A stretch of DNA of 64,000 nt from Cylindrodendrum hubeiense (taxonomy: Eukaryota; Ascomycota; Sordariomycetes; Hypocreales; Nectriaceae). The translations under genes and the position numbers were made by a program. The notes beneath the pieces were generated by a model, which saw only the letters and a list, made by a program, of their open reading frames with translations, was not told the origin of the DNA and searched no databases. Of the stretch, positions 47,801 to 59,110 are shown piece by piece. Each line of letters starts with the position of its first letter. Within the stretch, counting starts at the first letter, position 1. The stretch covers positions 101,794 through 165,793 of the forward strand of contig JAANBB010000049.1 of assembly GCA_014621425.1 (NCBI GenBank), read 5' to 3'.

Positions 47801-48688
47801 AAATTCCAGAGCGAATTTCTACGCAAGAGACGAGAGGCGCTGGAAAAGTACATGCGAGAGCTGCTGCATTTGCCCGAGGTCTGCCGCAGTAGAGATTTGC
47901 GGGCCTTCTTGTCCCAGCGTGTCATTGCACCAGGCCAAGACCTGATGGACCGTGAGGACAAGAAGGACATGATGACGCGACTGTACGATTCGGTCACGGA
48001 TGGTGTGGAGGACATTTTGGGGAACATCCCGGTGTTGGACCAGATCTCCGTTGCTGGACAAAACTTGATCGCAGCGGCTACGAGCCAGCTCAACACGGTG
48101 CCGCTCAACGACAGCGAGGAAGCCTTCCCTGCTGCTGAAGCCGAGGCGGAACTGAACGCCTTTGAGAATAAAGAGCTCGAGCCGTTCATCAAGCCTATTT
48201 GCGACATCTTCCTGGAAGTGTTTGAGCTAAACAAGGGGAACAACTGGCTCCGAGGACGAGCTGTAGTTGTGGTTCTCCAGCAGCTCCTGGGTGGCACCAT
48301 TGAGAGAAAAGTGCGCGACAACGTCAAGATGCTTGTGCAGGAGGATTCACTTATGCGATACATTGGCATGGTCCAAGACAGCATGTGGCCAGACGGACAG
48401 CTCAATCGAGACCGCAAGCCAAGAACGGCAGCGGAGAGGAAGAAGACGCGGACAGAAGCTAGTCTGATGCTGGCGACTCTCGTGCCAGACTTGGCTGGAA
48501 GCGTGGTTGGAAGAGTGAATGCGCAGGCGGCGAGCCGACGTATACTTGCGACGTTGAACAATTCGAGGCTCAAGTAAGTGCAATTCAATCAACGAGGAGC
48601 GAGAGAAGATGCGGCTAACACGTTTCACAGCGCGCACCTTGTGTTTACCATGGTGGATGAGATAATAGCGGTGCTGTTTGAGGAATAA
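44894..48688 (+). CDS. MDM1: Mdm1/SNX13-type sorting nexin (PXA-RGS-PX-nexin C)
   Basis: Two exons, 44894-48573 and 48631-48688; 1245 aa. The last exon adds [19 protein letters not shown], missed if the frame is read through the GTAAGT donor. Two hydrophobic segments lie at about residues 35-80 (ER anchor), then a PXA domain (about 110-320, with [10 protein letters not shown] and ALMGLRDSL), an RGS-like domain (about 425-590, [22 protein letters not shown]), an acidic linker, a PX domain (about 890-1010, with [13 protein letters not shown] for PI3P), and a nexin C domain to the end. Yeast Mdm1 tethers ER to vacuole and binds fatty acids through PXA. Met28 (44975) is an alternative start. Confidence 0.92.
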
Positions 48689-48802
48689 TAGCGATCAGCG
48701 CTCCGCGCACATGTTGAGAGCATCATCTTCCGGTCGTTTCTATCAGAGCATAGAGCATGGCGTTTGGGTGTCGACAGGGGGGCATTTGCGAGACGGACAG
48801 GA

Positions 48803-48848
48803 ATGGGAAAGATGGGAAAGGTGGGAAAGGTGGGAAAGGATGGGACGA
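48803..48848 (+). repeat. G-rich tandem repeat, TGGGAAAGG unit
   Basis: About five copies of a nine-base unit (TGGGAAAGA/G) just downstream of MDM1. Confidence 0.85.
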
Positions 48849-49291
48849 GCGGGTGGGGCCAGTAGGGACCAGGCAAGGAAGAGCAAGGCAGAGAGTGGGT
48901 AATGATTGGGCCGCCTTATAGCGTAGTAGCTCTCGGTTCCCGGTTGGGTTGAAACTTGAAAGGATGGTAACGATGGTTGCGGGCCTCGGGCGCGATTTTG
49001 ATAGAGGCGGCAAATAACAACGAATGCACTTTTGAACCGGCGCTTTTCTCGGGGCGCAGACACACACTGTGAGTGAGCGAGTATGCGACGGCGCAGAGCA
49101 GTTCGCGGGAGGCAGGCAGAGTTAGGCCGCGGCCCACCGGGCGTGCGCCGGGCGTGCATCTGGGGTTTATGCCAGTGTAGTGCATGCGGCATGGTAGTTG
49201 ATCTGTAATTAATGCGCATTGGAGGTCGGTCGGCCGGTCTGGAGCCTGGACTAGGATGCTGTGTGCTGTGTGCATGAGCATGAGCGTGAGC

Positions 49292-49450
49292 GGAGGTGAG
49301 TGGCTCCAGCGGGAGGTGAGTGGCTCCAGTAGGAGAGTGTGGCTCCGGTTGGGAAGCTGGAGATGCTCCAGTGGGAGCCAGTGGCAGCGTGTGGCTCCAG
49401 TGGCAGCTCCAGCGGCAGCTCCAGTCGCGCAGCAGGCGTGCTCCAGGTCC
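49292..49450 (+). repeat. imperfect minisatellite, GTGGCTCCAG core
   Basis: Begins with two copies of a 20-base unit, then diverged GTGGCTCC / GGCAGCTCCAG copies for about 160 bases, upstream of the SR-protein gene. Confidence 0.8.
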
Positions 49451-49821
49451 AACCAAGCATCCAGGTAGGCAGTCGGCGCCATTGCCCAATTGGGAATTTT
49501 GCCACCGCTCCCCGCCCACGCCGGTCACCAGCCTTTCCGTCGCAAGTCCACCACCCTCGACGCACGCGCGCAGGCCTCTCTTCTCCTCACCACCACCACC
49601 CTTCACCACCATCGCCGCCATCTCATCCCATCCCACGGGCCCTCCCTCCGCTTCAATCCCCGACCTGGTTCCGATCGTGCGACTGGCCCCGGAGTCCCGG
49701 AACTTCCTTGGCTGCGCTTTCCACCCCAGAGATCTTGTTGCTTATCCTCCCGCCTCGCCTGGACCTCCCTTCCCTCGAACCGGCTCTTGATTCCGATCCT
49801 AAACCCGCCCCGACGGCAACA

Positions 49822-51317
49822 ATGACGGAGGTATCAGCCACCCGGCTGTACTTGGGGAACCTCCCTCGAAATGGTCCATACTCACAGCCCTGACGCTGCT
49901 AGCTATGCCACTGACTCGCTGCCGACAGCTACCAAGGCCGATGTTGAGGCTCACTTTGCGACTCATGGCACCGGAGAAATCACCGAGGTCAAGCTGATGA
50001 ACGGCTTCGGCTTCATCGAATACAAGGACCCCATGGATGCCCGCGACGTTGTCCCGGGTAAGTTTTCCCCCTCCCGACCCAAAACTTTGCGCTGAATACC
50101 AACTGACCATGCGCCTGCAGCCTTCCGTATGTCACCACTCCAGACCTCGCTACCCTATGCGCTCGCTCCCTGGCTAACCTCGCCGCCAAGACGGATCTGA
50201 CTTTAATGGAGAACGACTCACCGTCCAGTTTGCCCGCGGTTCCCGGCACCGTGAGGGCGGCTTCGGCACCCATGAGCGCGCTGCGCCACGGCCTCGTCGA
50301 ACCCCTCACCGGATGCAGATTACGGGACTTCCAAACGAAACCAGTTGGCAGGTCTGTCTCTCCTTCCCGTTGCTTATCGCTGGACTCCATGGACTCTTCC
50401 CCCTTTGTGACCCGCGCGGAGCCCTGGCTTCCATGGCCTCGACCCGTCGGGATCGCGCCAGGACTCGCTCTCGGGAATGGCGACTCCGGACCGCTTCTCC
50501 CCGCCCTGCCTGTCCTGCGCCCTGGTACTTGACTTGACGGATGCCTCTCTTTTTGTGGATTACATGGACTCTCTCGGAATTACCCTGCTCCTGGATAACG
50601 ACTTACGTGGATTCTGGAAATAGGACCTCAAAGACTTTGCTCGTCAATCTAGCCTTGACGTCGTCTACTCGGAGACTGGCCGAGAGTCTAACGGCCGAGG
50701 GTGAGTTTCATAACTGGTATCATTCTTGCAGTTTGCAAAGAATGGTGACTAACTGCGCCATAGATTTGTCGAGTTTGAGACCGCTGCGGATCTGAAGACC
50801 GCCGTGGAGAAGCTCGATGGCCGCGAGTTCAAGGGACAGCGGGTTCAATGTGTTGCTGACGTATGACCTCATCCGGCTTACCCCAGTTTGAAGACGACCC
50901 TCTAATCCGCAAATACAGACCCAGCCCGACGTGCCCCAACGCGAGCGCGGACGCTCTCGGTCTCCCAGCCGTCGACCGTACCCCCCGCCCGTGGACGACT
51001 ACGATCGCCGCGGTCCTCCTCGTGGCTACAGCCCCCGTCGAGACGGATATGGTTACCGCGACCGAAGCCCGAGACGTGAGTACTACGACGACCGAGCCCG
51101 GTACCGATCGCCTCCTCGCCGTCCCATGGAAGAGTACCCCGCTGCTCGTGGACGTTACGAGGACCCCTACCGCCGCGACTACCCTCCCCCCCCGGATCCT
51201 TATGCTGCCGGCCGGCCGCCCTACGATCGACCACCCCGAGATTTCCCTCCCCGCGAGGGTGGATATCCGCGTGAAGGATACCCGCGCGAGTACGAGCGTG
51301 GCGGACGTTACTGGTAA
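49822..51317 (+). CDS. SR-type RNA-binding protein, two RRMs (Srp2/Npl3-like)
   Basis: Pre-mRNA splicing and mRNA export factor of the SR class. Seven exons, 49822-49873, 49929-50057, 50121-50126, 50191-50351, 50624-50700, 50764-50860, 50919-51317; 306 aa. RRM1 (residues 7-80) has RLYLGNLPRN (RNP2) and GFGFIEYKD (RNP1). RRM2 (110-175) has MQITGLPNETSWQDLKDF and RGFVEFET. The tail is Arg/Ser/Pro/Tyr/Gly-rich with RGRSRSPSRRP, RDRSPRRE and RYRSPPRRP repeats for SR-kinase sites. Exon 3 is six bases (CCTTCC), needed to restore the conserved VVPAFHGSDF segment. Exon 1 uses a weak donor (GTCCAT). Many introns in a splicing factor gene allow splicing-based self-control, but that is inference. Confidence 0.92.
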
Positions 51318-52083
51318 ACCCTATTTCCCTATCACTGCTTAACCGCTCTTTGGCGGGAATTGTCCTTGACCGGCGGTACTAGATGATTCCCATGCTCGGA
51401 TGCACCAACTGTGGCATCCACATTCTTTTTCGACTAGTGAACGGACTGGATCTGGGATTCGCAGCAGATAAGCAGACAAGCAGACGGAGCGACAACTTGA
51501 CATGACCAGAGAGCGCTTCTTCGATACGGTTATATGAGATTGCAATGAGGGGCGGGACAGTTAGGGACGGTGCTTGACGAAGACAACGAAGGAGATGGCA
51601 CTTGAGGGGGGCGCTGCGATTGCAAATACGGGAACTTGGGTAATATGATCACAGTGTATGATTACCAGGACGGCTGCGATGGCTTCTTCCGCGTTTGGCT
51701 CTTTTCTTTCCTTTGTGCGTATATCTTGGTGGGGAAATAGCTACTTTCGTTTGGACCCATTCGTCTCGAGTAAGGCAGTTCTTGCAACGAAGCACAATCA
51801 GGCAATTAGCAAAAAGGAAAACCAAGTTTCATTGAGTCCCAACGAGTAAAAAATCTATCGCATGGCAAAGTCGCACGGGCAAACAAAAAGACTATATGAC
51901 TAGCAACCGGCCTCCGTTCAGTTTACTCCCGTCCTGCTAGTAGTATACACCAAAAGACATTGCTGTTTGTGCGAGGATAAAATTAGGAAAGAATGCGCAG
52001 GATGCGCGTGTAGATGGATGGGTGGATGGATGAGGGTTTTGTTTTGTCGAACGGTGGAAAACAGCACGGGTATCTATCTCCGT
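51318..52083. other. convergent 3' region SR protein / PEX11
   Basis: 766 bases between facing stop codons; no gene is seen. Confidence 0.5.
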
Positions 52084-52902
52084 CTAGGCGGCTGTCTTTT
52101 TCCATTGGCTGTAGACTCCGATGGCACTGCTGAGGGTTCCAGCGAGGCCAACGACACCGTCGTCGAAGGCGATCCAGCCGAGGGCGGAGAAGGGGACGGT
52201 GATATCGCAAACGTCGCAAAGGAGTTGGATCTTGCTGGCAGAGCGCTCGCTAGAAGGAGGTCAGCATTGATTCATGGACGCTGCGACAATTGGATGCGCA
52301 GGGGTGGGTTTGCAGTTGCATGATTCTGCGACGCAGGTGGACAAGGGAGGTGAAACTTACATGGAGATGCGCTTGCTCTCGACGACGCCCTCGCCGTCCG
52401 CCTTGTCGACCTTGGCCTCGCGCTGTCGCAGGGTGTTGAGCTTGTAGAGCTGGCCGACGATACTGAAGACAATGCCAATGGCCCAGAAGCGGTAGGCCTC
52501 CTGCTGCATACGCTTCGCACCGGCCCACTTGTGGACACCGGCAGCATCGAGGACCGTGGCGGTATCGCAGGACAGGTATCCGGCGTATCCCAGCTGGCGG
52601 CCAACCGAGGTGTATCGCAGGATGGGGTCGGTGGACTTGGCGTCGGCGGCAGTGGCGGCGGCCTTGAAGTGCTCGACGTTCTTGCCGATGCGCAGCAGCT
52701 TGCGGGTGAGGCCGAACTGCTTCTTGAGAGCGTTCCAGGGGGCCATGGCCGTGGGCGTGCCGTTGGTGCGCAGCAGGTACCAGGCGTAGAAGCGGGCGAA
52801 GTACTGGACCGCGCGGAGGAGCTTGTCGCGGCCCATGGTGGTGGCCACGAAGCGGAGGTAGTGGGCCACCGAGGGGTGGTAGATGATGGCGTCGGCGACC
52901 AT
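52084..52902 (-). CDS. PEX11: peroxisomal membrane protein, peroxisome proliferation factor
   Basis: Remodels peroxisome membranes for division and supports fatty acid oxidation. Two exons, 52902-52361 and 52249-52084; 235 aa, the standard Pex11 length. Family features are the N-terminal amphipathic region VADAIIYHPSVAHYLRFVA, RDKLLRAVQYFARFYAWYL, FGLTRKLLRIGKNVEHFKAA, and the C-terminal IERSASKIQLLCDVCDITVP that spans the splice, followed by a hydrophobic segment and QWKKTAA. The spliced protein ends in the usual place; unspliced reading would replace the conserved end by junk. Divergent from FBP1 across 2.25 kb. Confidence 0.95.
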
Positions 52903-55157
52903 GATTGCGGTGGTGTGGTGGTTTGGTGGTGTTGAGGAGGAAGCTATCGGGATGTCGCAAGTCTGGCACGTGCCGCGGCGATGGGGTCGAATGTCACGGA
53001 CGGTGGATTCACGAGGATAGTGGCGATGCGGAAGTCGGGGGCGATTGAGACGGCGGCGGCAACGACGATGATGGGAGATGCGGTAAAGGAATGCTCACGG
53101 CCCGGCGGTGGTGGTTACGGGAGCGATGATGGTGATGGAGGTTAGGAGAGGAGTCGAGTTAGCGGCGGCAGGTGGGAGCGGCGGATAAATCGGGGAGTGG
53201 ACGGTTGGATGGGGATGACAGGCAGGTCACAGTCGCAATCAAGGACCAACGAAAAAAGCTGGGGAATCGGGAATCTGGCGCATGGGGCTATTCTGGGCCA
53301 CTATGGCTTTATGATGGACGATGCGCATAGCGGACACGACCCAGTCCACAGCGTCGGACACTTGCCCGAAGGGCCACGACGGAGACGGCTTCACATGCCG
53401 AGGTCCACTCCCGAAAGTGCTGAATTATAAGGGCGAGGGAGCGACGAGGCCCCTGGAGACGCGCCGCCCTGGTTGGCTGGCTCGGCGTGAGTCCCCCGCA
53501 AAACGGGCTCCAGGGCTGCTCTACAGCAGGTGCTGGCGCCAGACCGAGGTCAGCGCCCTTTTTCACGGCTGTTTCAGCGGCACCCAGTGGACCGCGGCGC
53601 TGGCTCAGCGAAGCACGCGGCCGTCGTCAGACGGTGCTCCCACTGCTTTCAGTGGTTCACTCAGGGGCTTGCCTCGGTGTCTCGCAGCGCGCTCGACGCA
53701 AATGCCGCTGGGCTTCCCTTCCAGGGCAAGGGAGAAGCAGGGATTGGGGCCCGTAATCTGGACTCCGTACGGCGTACAGTAATTAGCTGTCGGCCGTTGG
53801 CTGCTGGGCAAAAAGCACGGCTGGGCGCATTTTCCTGGGCGGTGACTTGCCTAAAAGCACTTCCCTCGTCGCTCCTTTTCCCCTCGTGCATTTCCGCCCC
53901 CGGCCGACCGGATAACCTATTAACCCGATGGCCAGGTTTGGCCGGGTTTGGTCGACATGTGCTATGCATCGCGAGGCGGGGTCGCACGTGATAACATGCA
54001 ATGCAAGGACATCTGGCCGCCTCAGGCAGACGAGATGATCGGGATCAGGCATCAAATCTCCAACCCCCAAAGTCTCCATTCCTGGCATCCCTCCCCCGGC
54101 TGGTCCACTCCTCCCGCCATGTCACAAATCTCATCCATCTTATGCGGCCCCAGACACAGCCACATGCAAGCTCGGCCGAAGACCGAGCGAGCCACCCCCA
54201 CCGGGGCGGGGGAAAGGTGACGGAGGTCTACCCCCGATGACGGGAATTGGAGCTAGCCGTGGACCATGACCATCGACAATGGGCGCCCGCGGCAAAGCCC
54301 ACAAGTCAGAGGTCACAGGCCCAGGCACAAGTCGTTAGCCGTGGCTCAGGGCCCCGTGGGACATCCGGAATGGAGCTCCACGCTGTGGCGGCTAGGCCCT
54401 CCAGCCTTTCAAAGCCTGGAGCCCCTCCTCTCCACCGACGGCGGACTGGAGCCGGCGACGCCAATTACTCAAGATGTGGGGAGAACCGGGACCGACCCAA
54501 ACATCAAGCGGCTCCCGCAGCCTCGACGCCCCGGGAAATCCTCTTGCGACGCTTCCCCTCGGCCGGCAGCGACCCAATCGATCTCCAAGTCGACCCGCGG
54601 TCGGGACCTGAAGGGACTGGAGCACTCTTCCAAGCGGTTGAAGTGCGTAATACGGTGCTCCAGAGCCGGGCGGGTTGGGGGAAGGCGGGTCACGCTACCG
54701 CCGAGGGGCGTGTTCCCGAGCGACGGGCTGCAGATTCTGTGGCGGATGCTGTAGAGCGGGCCACGAGACCTCTTCCGTTTGATTAGAAGCCGTTTTGGTG
54801 CTGGACACTGGGTGCCGGGCGTATCATCGTCATCCAGCCCCCGGGTCTGGAGATTCGAGTACGCTCCTGTTCTCGTCTCGTCCCGGGCCTATCTCGTCCT
54901 ACTCCTCCTTTCTTTCTTCCACTTTCTCTTAATCTTTTTCTTTTTCTTCCTCTTTCATCCATTCCTCCAATTCCTCTCTACCCCGCCTTGACGATACCCT
55001 CTCTGCCTCTGCTCGACAATCCCTTCTGTCGACATCGGCTTCCTCCCGTGACCCTCAAACCTTGTACTTCGGCTTAAGCCCGATCTTCTAGCTTCCCCTC
55101 CCGCCCAATTCCTCCCTCATCCACTCCCCGGACCAAATCCTCACACAATCAGTCACA
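52903..55157. promoter_or_regulatory. long divergent intergenic region PEX11 / FBP1
   Basis: 2.25 kb of GC-rich DNA with several long but unrelated open frames (for example 54247-54786), none with family features. A strong pyrimidine tract (about 54895-54985) and CT-rich leader precede FBP1. It must contain both promoters. Confidence 0.5.
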
Positions 55158-56324
55158 ATGGCGACCAACGGCAATGATTATTCTGAGAAGATCAACACCA
55201 ACATTGTCACCCTCACCCGCTTCCTCACTGAGGAGCAGGCCAAGCACAAGGAGGCCACAGGTGACTTCACGTAAGCCTCTCTCCGCCCCGCCCCCACCAC
55301 TGGCCGTTCATGCCGGCTTCAATCGGCCACTCACTGACCCGTCGGCTGCAGTCTTCTTTGCCACGCCCTCCAGTTCTCTTTCAAGTCCATCGCCTACTAC
55401 ATCCGTCGAGCTACCCTCGTCAACCTGACCGGTCTTGCCGGCTCCTCCAACATCACCGGCGACGACCAGAAGAAGCTCGACGTCATCTCCAATGACCTCT
55501 TCATTGAGGCCATGCGCTCCTCGGGCAAGTGCGCCCTGCTAGTTTCTGAGGAGGAGGATGAGATCATCTACTTCCGCGACAGCGCCGACGCCCACTACGC
55601 TGTCGCCTGTGACCCCATTGACGGTTCCTCTAACCTCGACGCTGGTGTCTCCGTCGGCACCATCTTCGCTGTCCACAAGCTCCCCCCCGGCTCCAAGGGC
55701 ACCAAGGAGGACATCCTGAAGCCCGGTACCGAGCTGCTCGCCGCCGGTTTCACCATGTACGGTGCGTCCTCTCAGCTGGTCATCACCATGAAGGGCGGCA
55801 CTGTCAATGGCTTCACCCTCGACACCGGTGTCGGCGAGTTCATCCTGTCCCACCCCGACATGCGCATCCCCAAGGCGCGTGCCATCTACTCCGTCAACGA
55901 GGGTAACTCCTTGTACTGGGAGGAGAAGACCATCAACTACTTCAACGGTCTCAAGGTGGCCCAGGGCGACGGAAAGCCCTACAGCTCCCGATACATCGGT
56001 AGCATGGTTGCCGATGCCTACCGAACGCTGCTGTACGGAGGTATCTTTGCCTACCCTGCCGACAAGAAGAGCCCCAAGGGCAAGCTCCGTATCCTTTACG
56101 AGTGCGCTCCTATGGCTCTGATCTTTGAGAATGGTAAGTCTGAATTTGTTCACCCATCTTTGCGCTCTGCACGATGCTAACTTTGTTTTTCAGCCGGTGG
56201 TCAGGCCATTGACAGCAAGATGAACCGAATGCTCGAGGTGGTACCTGAGCACATTCACGACAAGGCTGGTATCTTTATGGGTAGCTACGACGAGGTTGAG
56301 AGGGTCAAGAAGTTCCACATCTAA
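55158..56324 (+). CDS. FBP1: fructose-1,6-bisphosphatase
   Basis: Key gluconeogenic enzyme, fructose 1,6-bisphosphate to fructose 6-phosphate, cytosolic. Three exons, 55158-55270, 55352-56133, 56194-56324; 341 aa. Visible are NIVTLTRFLTEEQ, the metal-site region SEEEDEIIYF and CDPIDGSSNLDAGVSVGTIF (the DPIDGSSN signature), YGASSQLVI, SVNEGNSLYW, and the active-site segment GKLRILYECAPMALIFE-N. The C-terminus is short, ending KKFHI. The very start (MATNGNDYSEKINTNIVTLT) is typical of filamentous fungi. Expression is expected on acetate or fatty acids, matching its divergent neighbour PEX11. Confidence 0.97.
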
Positions 56325-56527
56325 GCTACTCGCTAATGGAATGGGATCAAATACAGGCATACGCCATGGGAGGGAGGATTTTTGAAGCAACTACAAAAAA
56401 ATGTGAAAGCGCATGAATAAAATGAGCTATTAATGGTCATGACATCTATAAACTTCTTTCCCCACATCTACATCATCCACTCTATATGCAAGATGGAGGC
56501 TATCTACAGACCCACACAAGCTCCCCA

Positions 56528-57609
56528 CTACCAAAGCCGGGGAATCAACTTGGGTGTATTCTTCTTCCACTCCTGATAGTCCTCGCGGTCGCCATACCGC
56601 TTGTCGTATTTAGCCTCGCTCAGTGGTATCCCGGACACCTTGAGTAGTAGAAACGCCGAAAATGCCGGGCTGATGAAGGACAGCGCCGTAGTGACCGCAA
56701 CGCCTGCAATTCCGCCTGAGAATCCCAGGGCCAGCTGGGCAGGCTTCCTGGCGAGGATGCCTGCAGCGGCCGTCGCAAGGCCCGTCCAGAGGGTGATTTC
56801 GCCAAAGTAATGCGGGAAGCGACTATTTAACTTCTGTCAGCATGCTTGTATACTTGACGTGTGTTGTTCCGAAGTTCTTACCTCCACGCGAACAACCCGC
56901 CCGTCAGAAACTCCTCGTCGTGGACCTTCTCGCGCTTCTCGCGCGCCCACCGGCTTTTCTGCGAATCGGCCACGACCTCGAATGCGAAGCCGCCGGCCCA
57001 GAGGCTGAGCCCCAGCACGTCGATGACGGTGACGCCCGTGGCGAGCGCCGCGCGCGGGACGGCGTTGACGAGCAGCACGGGCGTCAGGCAGAGCGTCACC
57101 CACAGGGCCTGGAAGAAGAAGGCCACGGCGAAGCGCGGCGCCGAGTGCTTGATCTCGTCGAAGCGCGAGTCGGTGCCGTGGGCGACGTTGCGGCGGAAGA
57201 GGTAGGATCCCACTTGGGTAGATGTCAGCCGTGCTCGTGTTATAGAGTTTCCTCGTCATGAACTCTGGTCTACAGAGCGCAGAACCAGTGCCGAGACGCA
57301 GCGTCACTCACATCTCACGGTCCAAATGCCCACGGCTCCCGTCAGCAGAACCTGTCTCCAATTCAGGCTCCCCGCAAGCGCTGGGCCCCGTCCTCGCAGG
57401 ATCGCTACCAAACTTGACAGCACAGGCGCCCCGGCGGCGCGGATCGAGGGCAGATACAAGCTCAGCGCGCCGACGGTGATGAAGGTTGCCGCACCGCTCA
57501 GGTCGTACACGCGGTCCGAGTGCGCCGCTATGGATGGCACCGCGACGGCGGCCTGCAGTGCAAGCGCGGCAGACAGCGGGGGCAGCAGGGCGCGCAGAAG
57601 AAGCGGCAT
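56528..57609 (-). CDS. DUF1295-family multi-pass membrane protein (steroid reductase-like)
   Basis: Three exons, 57609-57312, 57212-56882, 56822-56528; 307 aa. About seven hydrophobic segments; the conserved core is GSYLFRRNVAHGTDSRFDEIK, FFFQALWVTL, FEVVADSQKSRW, and after the last splice RFPHYFGEITLW, which together define DUF1295, related to isoprenylcysteine methyltransferase and steroid 5-alpha reductase. The C-terminal EAKYDKRYGDREDYQEWKK closes the family domain. Function in fungi is not established; a lipid-modifying enzyme of the ER is a guess. The intron 1 acceptor is AAG rather than the usual CAG/TAG. Confidence 0.9.
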
Positions 57610-58080
57610 CGTCGTTCCGTCGTTGGGTGATGGGGAGCGGTGCTGGTAGACGGCGAGGAGGGTTGCGTTGCGTGCGGCGTGAGCAGCATGTATGTGTTGT
57701 TCACATTACGACCGGGGACGGGGGCTTTATGGAGGTTCGCGTAGCTGGCGACTGCATCGATGGTAGAGTAGAGTGGTGACGCAATCCGTTTTTGGGTCGA
57801 TCGCCGCGGCCCCGGGACCGATGCGCGTGCGATGCGGAGTGGCTTCCGGATCGGATGTGGGGCTCCGGGGAGCCGCTAGAAACGGAAAGCCGCGGGGGTA
57901 ATGATGCAAGGAGTCGGAGGGAGGGAGGGAGGGAGGATTCACGGGGCGGTAGGGCGAAGGGTGAATCATGCTGGTATTATGCCCGTGCTAGACAAGGTCG
58001 GTTGTGTATGTACATGATTTTTGGTCGGCAAGATTGTGATTCTCGAAGCAAGTCGCCCGCTTTAGGCCTGGAGGTGAGGT
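57610..58080. other. intergenic region, DUF1295 promoter and CIA30 3' end
   Basis: 471 bases between tandem minus-strand genes; a (GGGA)n stretch occurs near 57.92 kb; no gene. Confidence 0.5.
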
Positions 58081-58893
58081 TCATACCAACCCGCAGAGCA
58101 ACGTACGCCACCACGACCGCGTTCGCGGCGTCTCCTCCTGCCTTGCAACCTCGATGGGTTTCTGCAAGTCATCATCCTCGTCATCCGACTCGTCGCCGTC
58201 GGAGAAGGACTTCTTGGCGGCAATGGCATGTATCACGAGCTCAAAGTCGCCGTCCTGCGTCCCGAAGAAACTGTTCGTCAATGTCAGCTGGCTGGTACGG
58301 ATGGCATGGAGACACAAGGGCAGATGTTACCTCCGCATCATGAACGACACTCTCTTGATAGAGGTCAGATCCAGCGGCTCCGCATCGGGCTTGTCTCGTC
58401 CCCGATAGGTGGCCCGGAACTTGTCCCACGGGAGCTGGATATCACCACCCTCCTTGGGAGCCTCAAAGTCCGTCTCCCAGCTGAGGCCGGCCTGGTCGCG
58501 GCCGTCGCCACGGTCCCCGGGGATGGTGTCCTTGAGGGTGAGGGTGTACTTGTGGCCCGAGGCGCCGCCGCCGAGGCACAGGACCAGGCCGGCGTACTCG
58601 GACAGGTCGAGGGCGAGCACGCCGACGGTGCGCTGGGAGGCGAAGCCGGCGCCGCCCAGGGTCGTGGTGTCGAGGTGGCCGTGGAAGCGGGCGCGCTCCG
58701 GGTCGGTGACGGTCAGGTACGAGATGCTGGAGCCGCCGCGGACGCGGTCGTCGGAGGACGTCCAGGTGGCGGCGTCCCACGGGCTGGAGGCGGACGGGTC
58801 AGCAGGGCGTTCAATTGGGGACGCATTGTTGCCGGCGGACGGATTGAGTGCTTACCTGTCGCCGCCGAAGAGGTAGAGCGATTCGGTCTGCAT
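58081..58893 (-). CDS. CIA30-domain protein (complex I intermediate-associated protein 30 family)
   Basis: Three exons, 58893-58856, 58783-58331, 58270-58081; 226 aa. The domain is seen from about residue 10 to 175: LFGGDSPWDAATWTSSDDRVRGGSS, ISYLTV, ARFHGHLDTTTLGGAGFASQ, LSEYAGLVLCLGG, LPWDKFRATYRGR and KRVSFMMRSFFGTQDGDFELVI. It lacks a clear mitochondrial presequence. Human/Neurospora CIA30 assists complex I assembly, but many fungal genomes have extra cytosolic members of unknown role, and this short version with an acidic tail (DGDESDDEDDD) may be one of them. Splices are strongly supported by domain continuity. Confidence 0.88.
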
Positions 58894-59080
58894 TGTCGCG
58901 GGCTGGAGATGCGTGGCGGCGTCTCAATCGGGAGTCGTGGGGTCGATGAACTTCGGTAGTGCTGCGAATCGAATCGGACTTCTTCCCCAGAAAACGAATG
59001 CCCTTGCGCAGTGGCTGGCCGACGAGATCTAGAGCTCCACTCCCGTCACTGCCGCATGATGACATAAGGCAGCGCACGAC

Positions 59081-59110
59081 CCAGTCCCCAGTCCCCAGTC
59101 CCCAGTCCCC
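59081..59110 (+). repeat. tandem repeat (CCCCAGT)4
   Basis: Four perfect seven-base units, about 190 bases upstream of the CIA30-domain gene's start. Confidence 0.9.

Larger units (their letters stand above)
48689..49821. other. intergenic region with minisatellites, SR-protein promoter
   Basis: 1.13 kb without a gene. It has the G-rich repeat near 48.8 kb and the GTGGCTCCAG repeat near 49.3-49.45 kb, then a CCACC/pyrimidine-rich leader before the SR gene. Confidence 0.5.

Noticed and set aside
54247..54786. 179-codon open frame between PEX11 and FBP1
   Set aside because: No recognisable domain, no splice or start context of note, competing frames of similar length in the same place.
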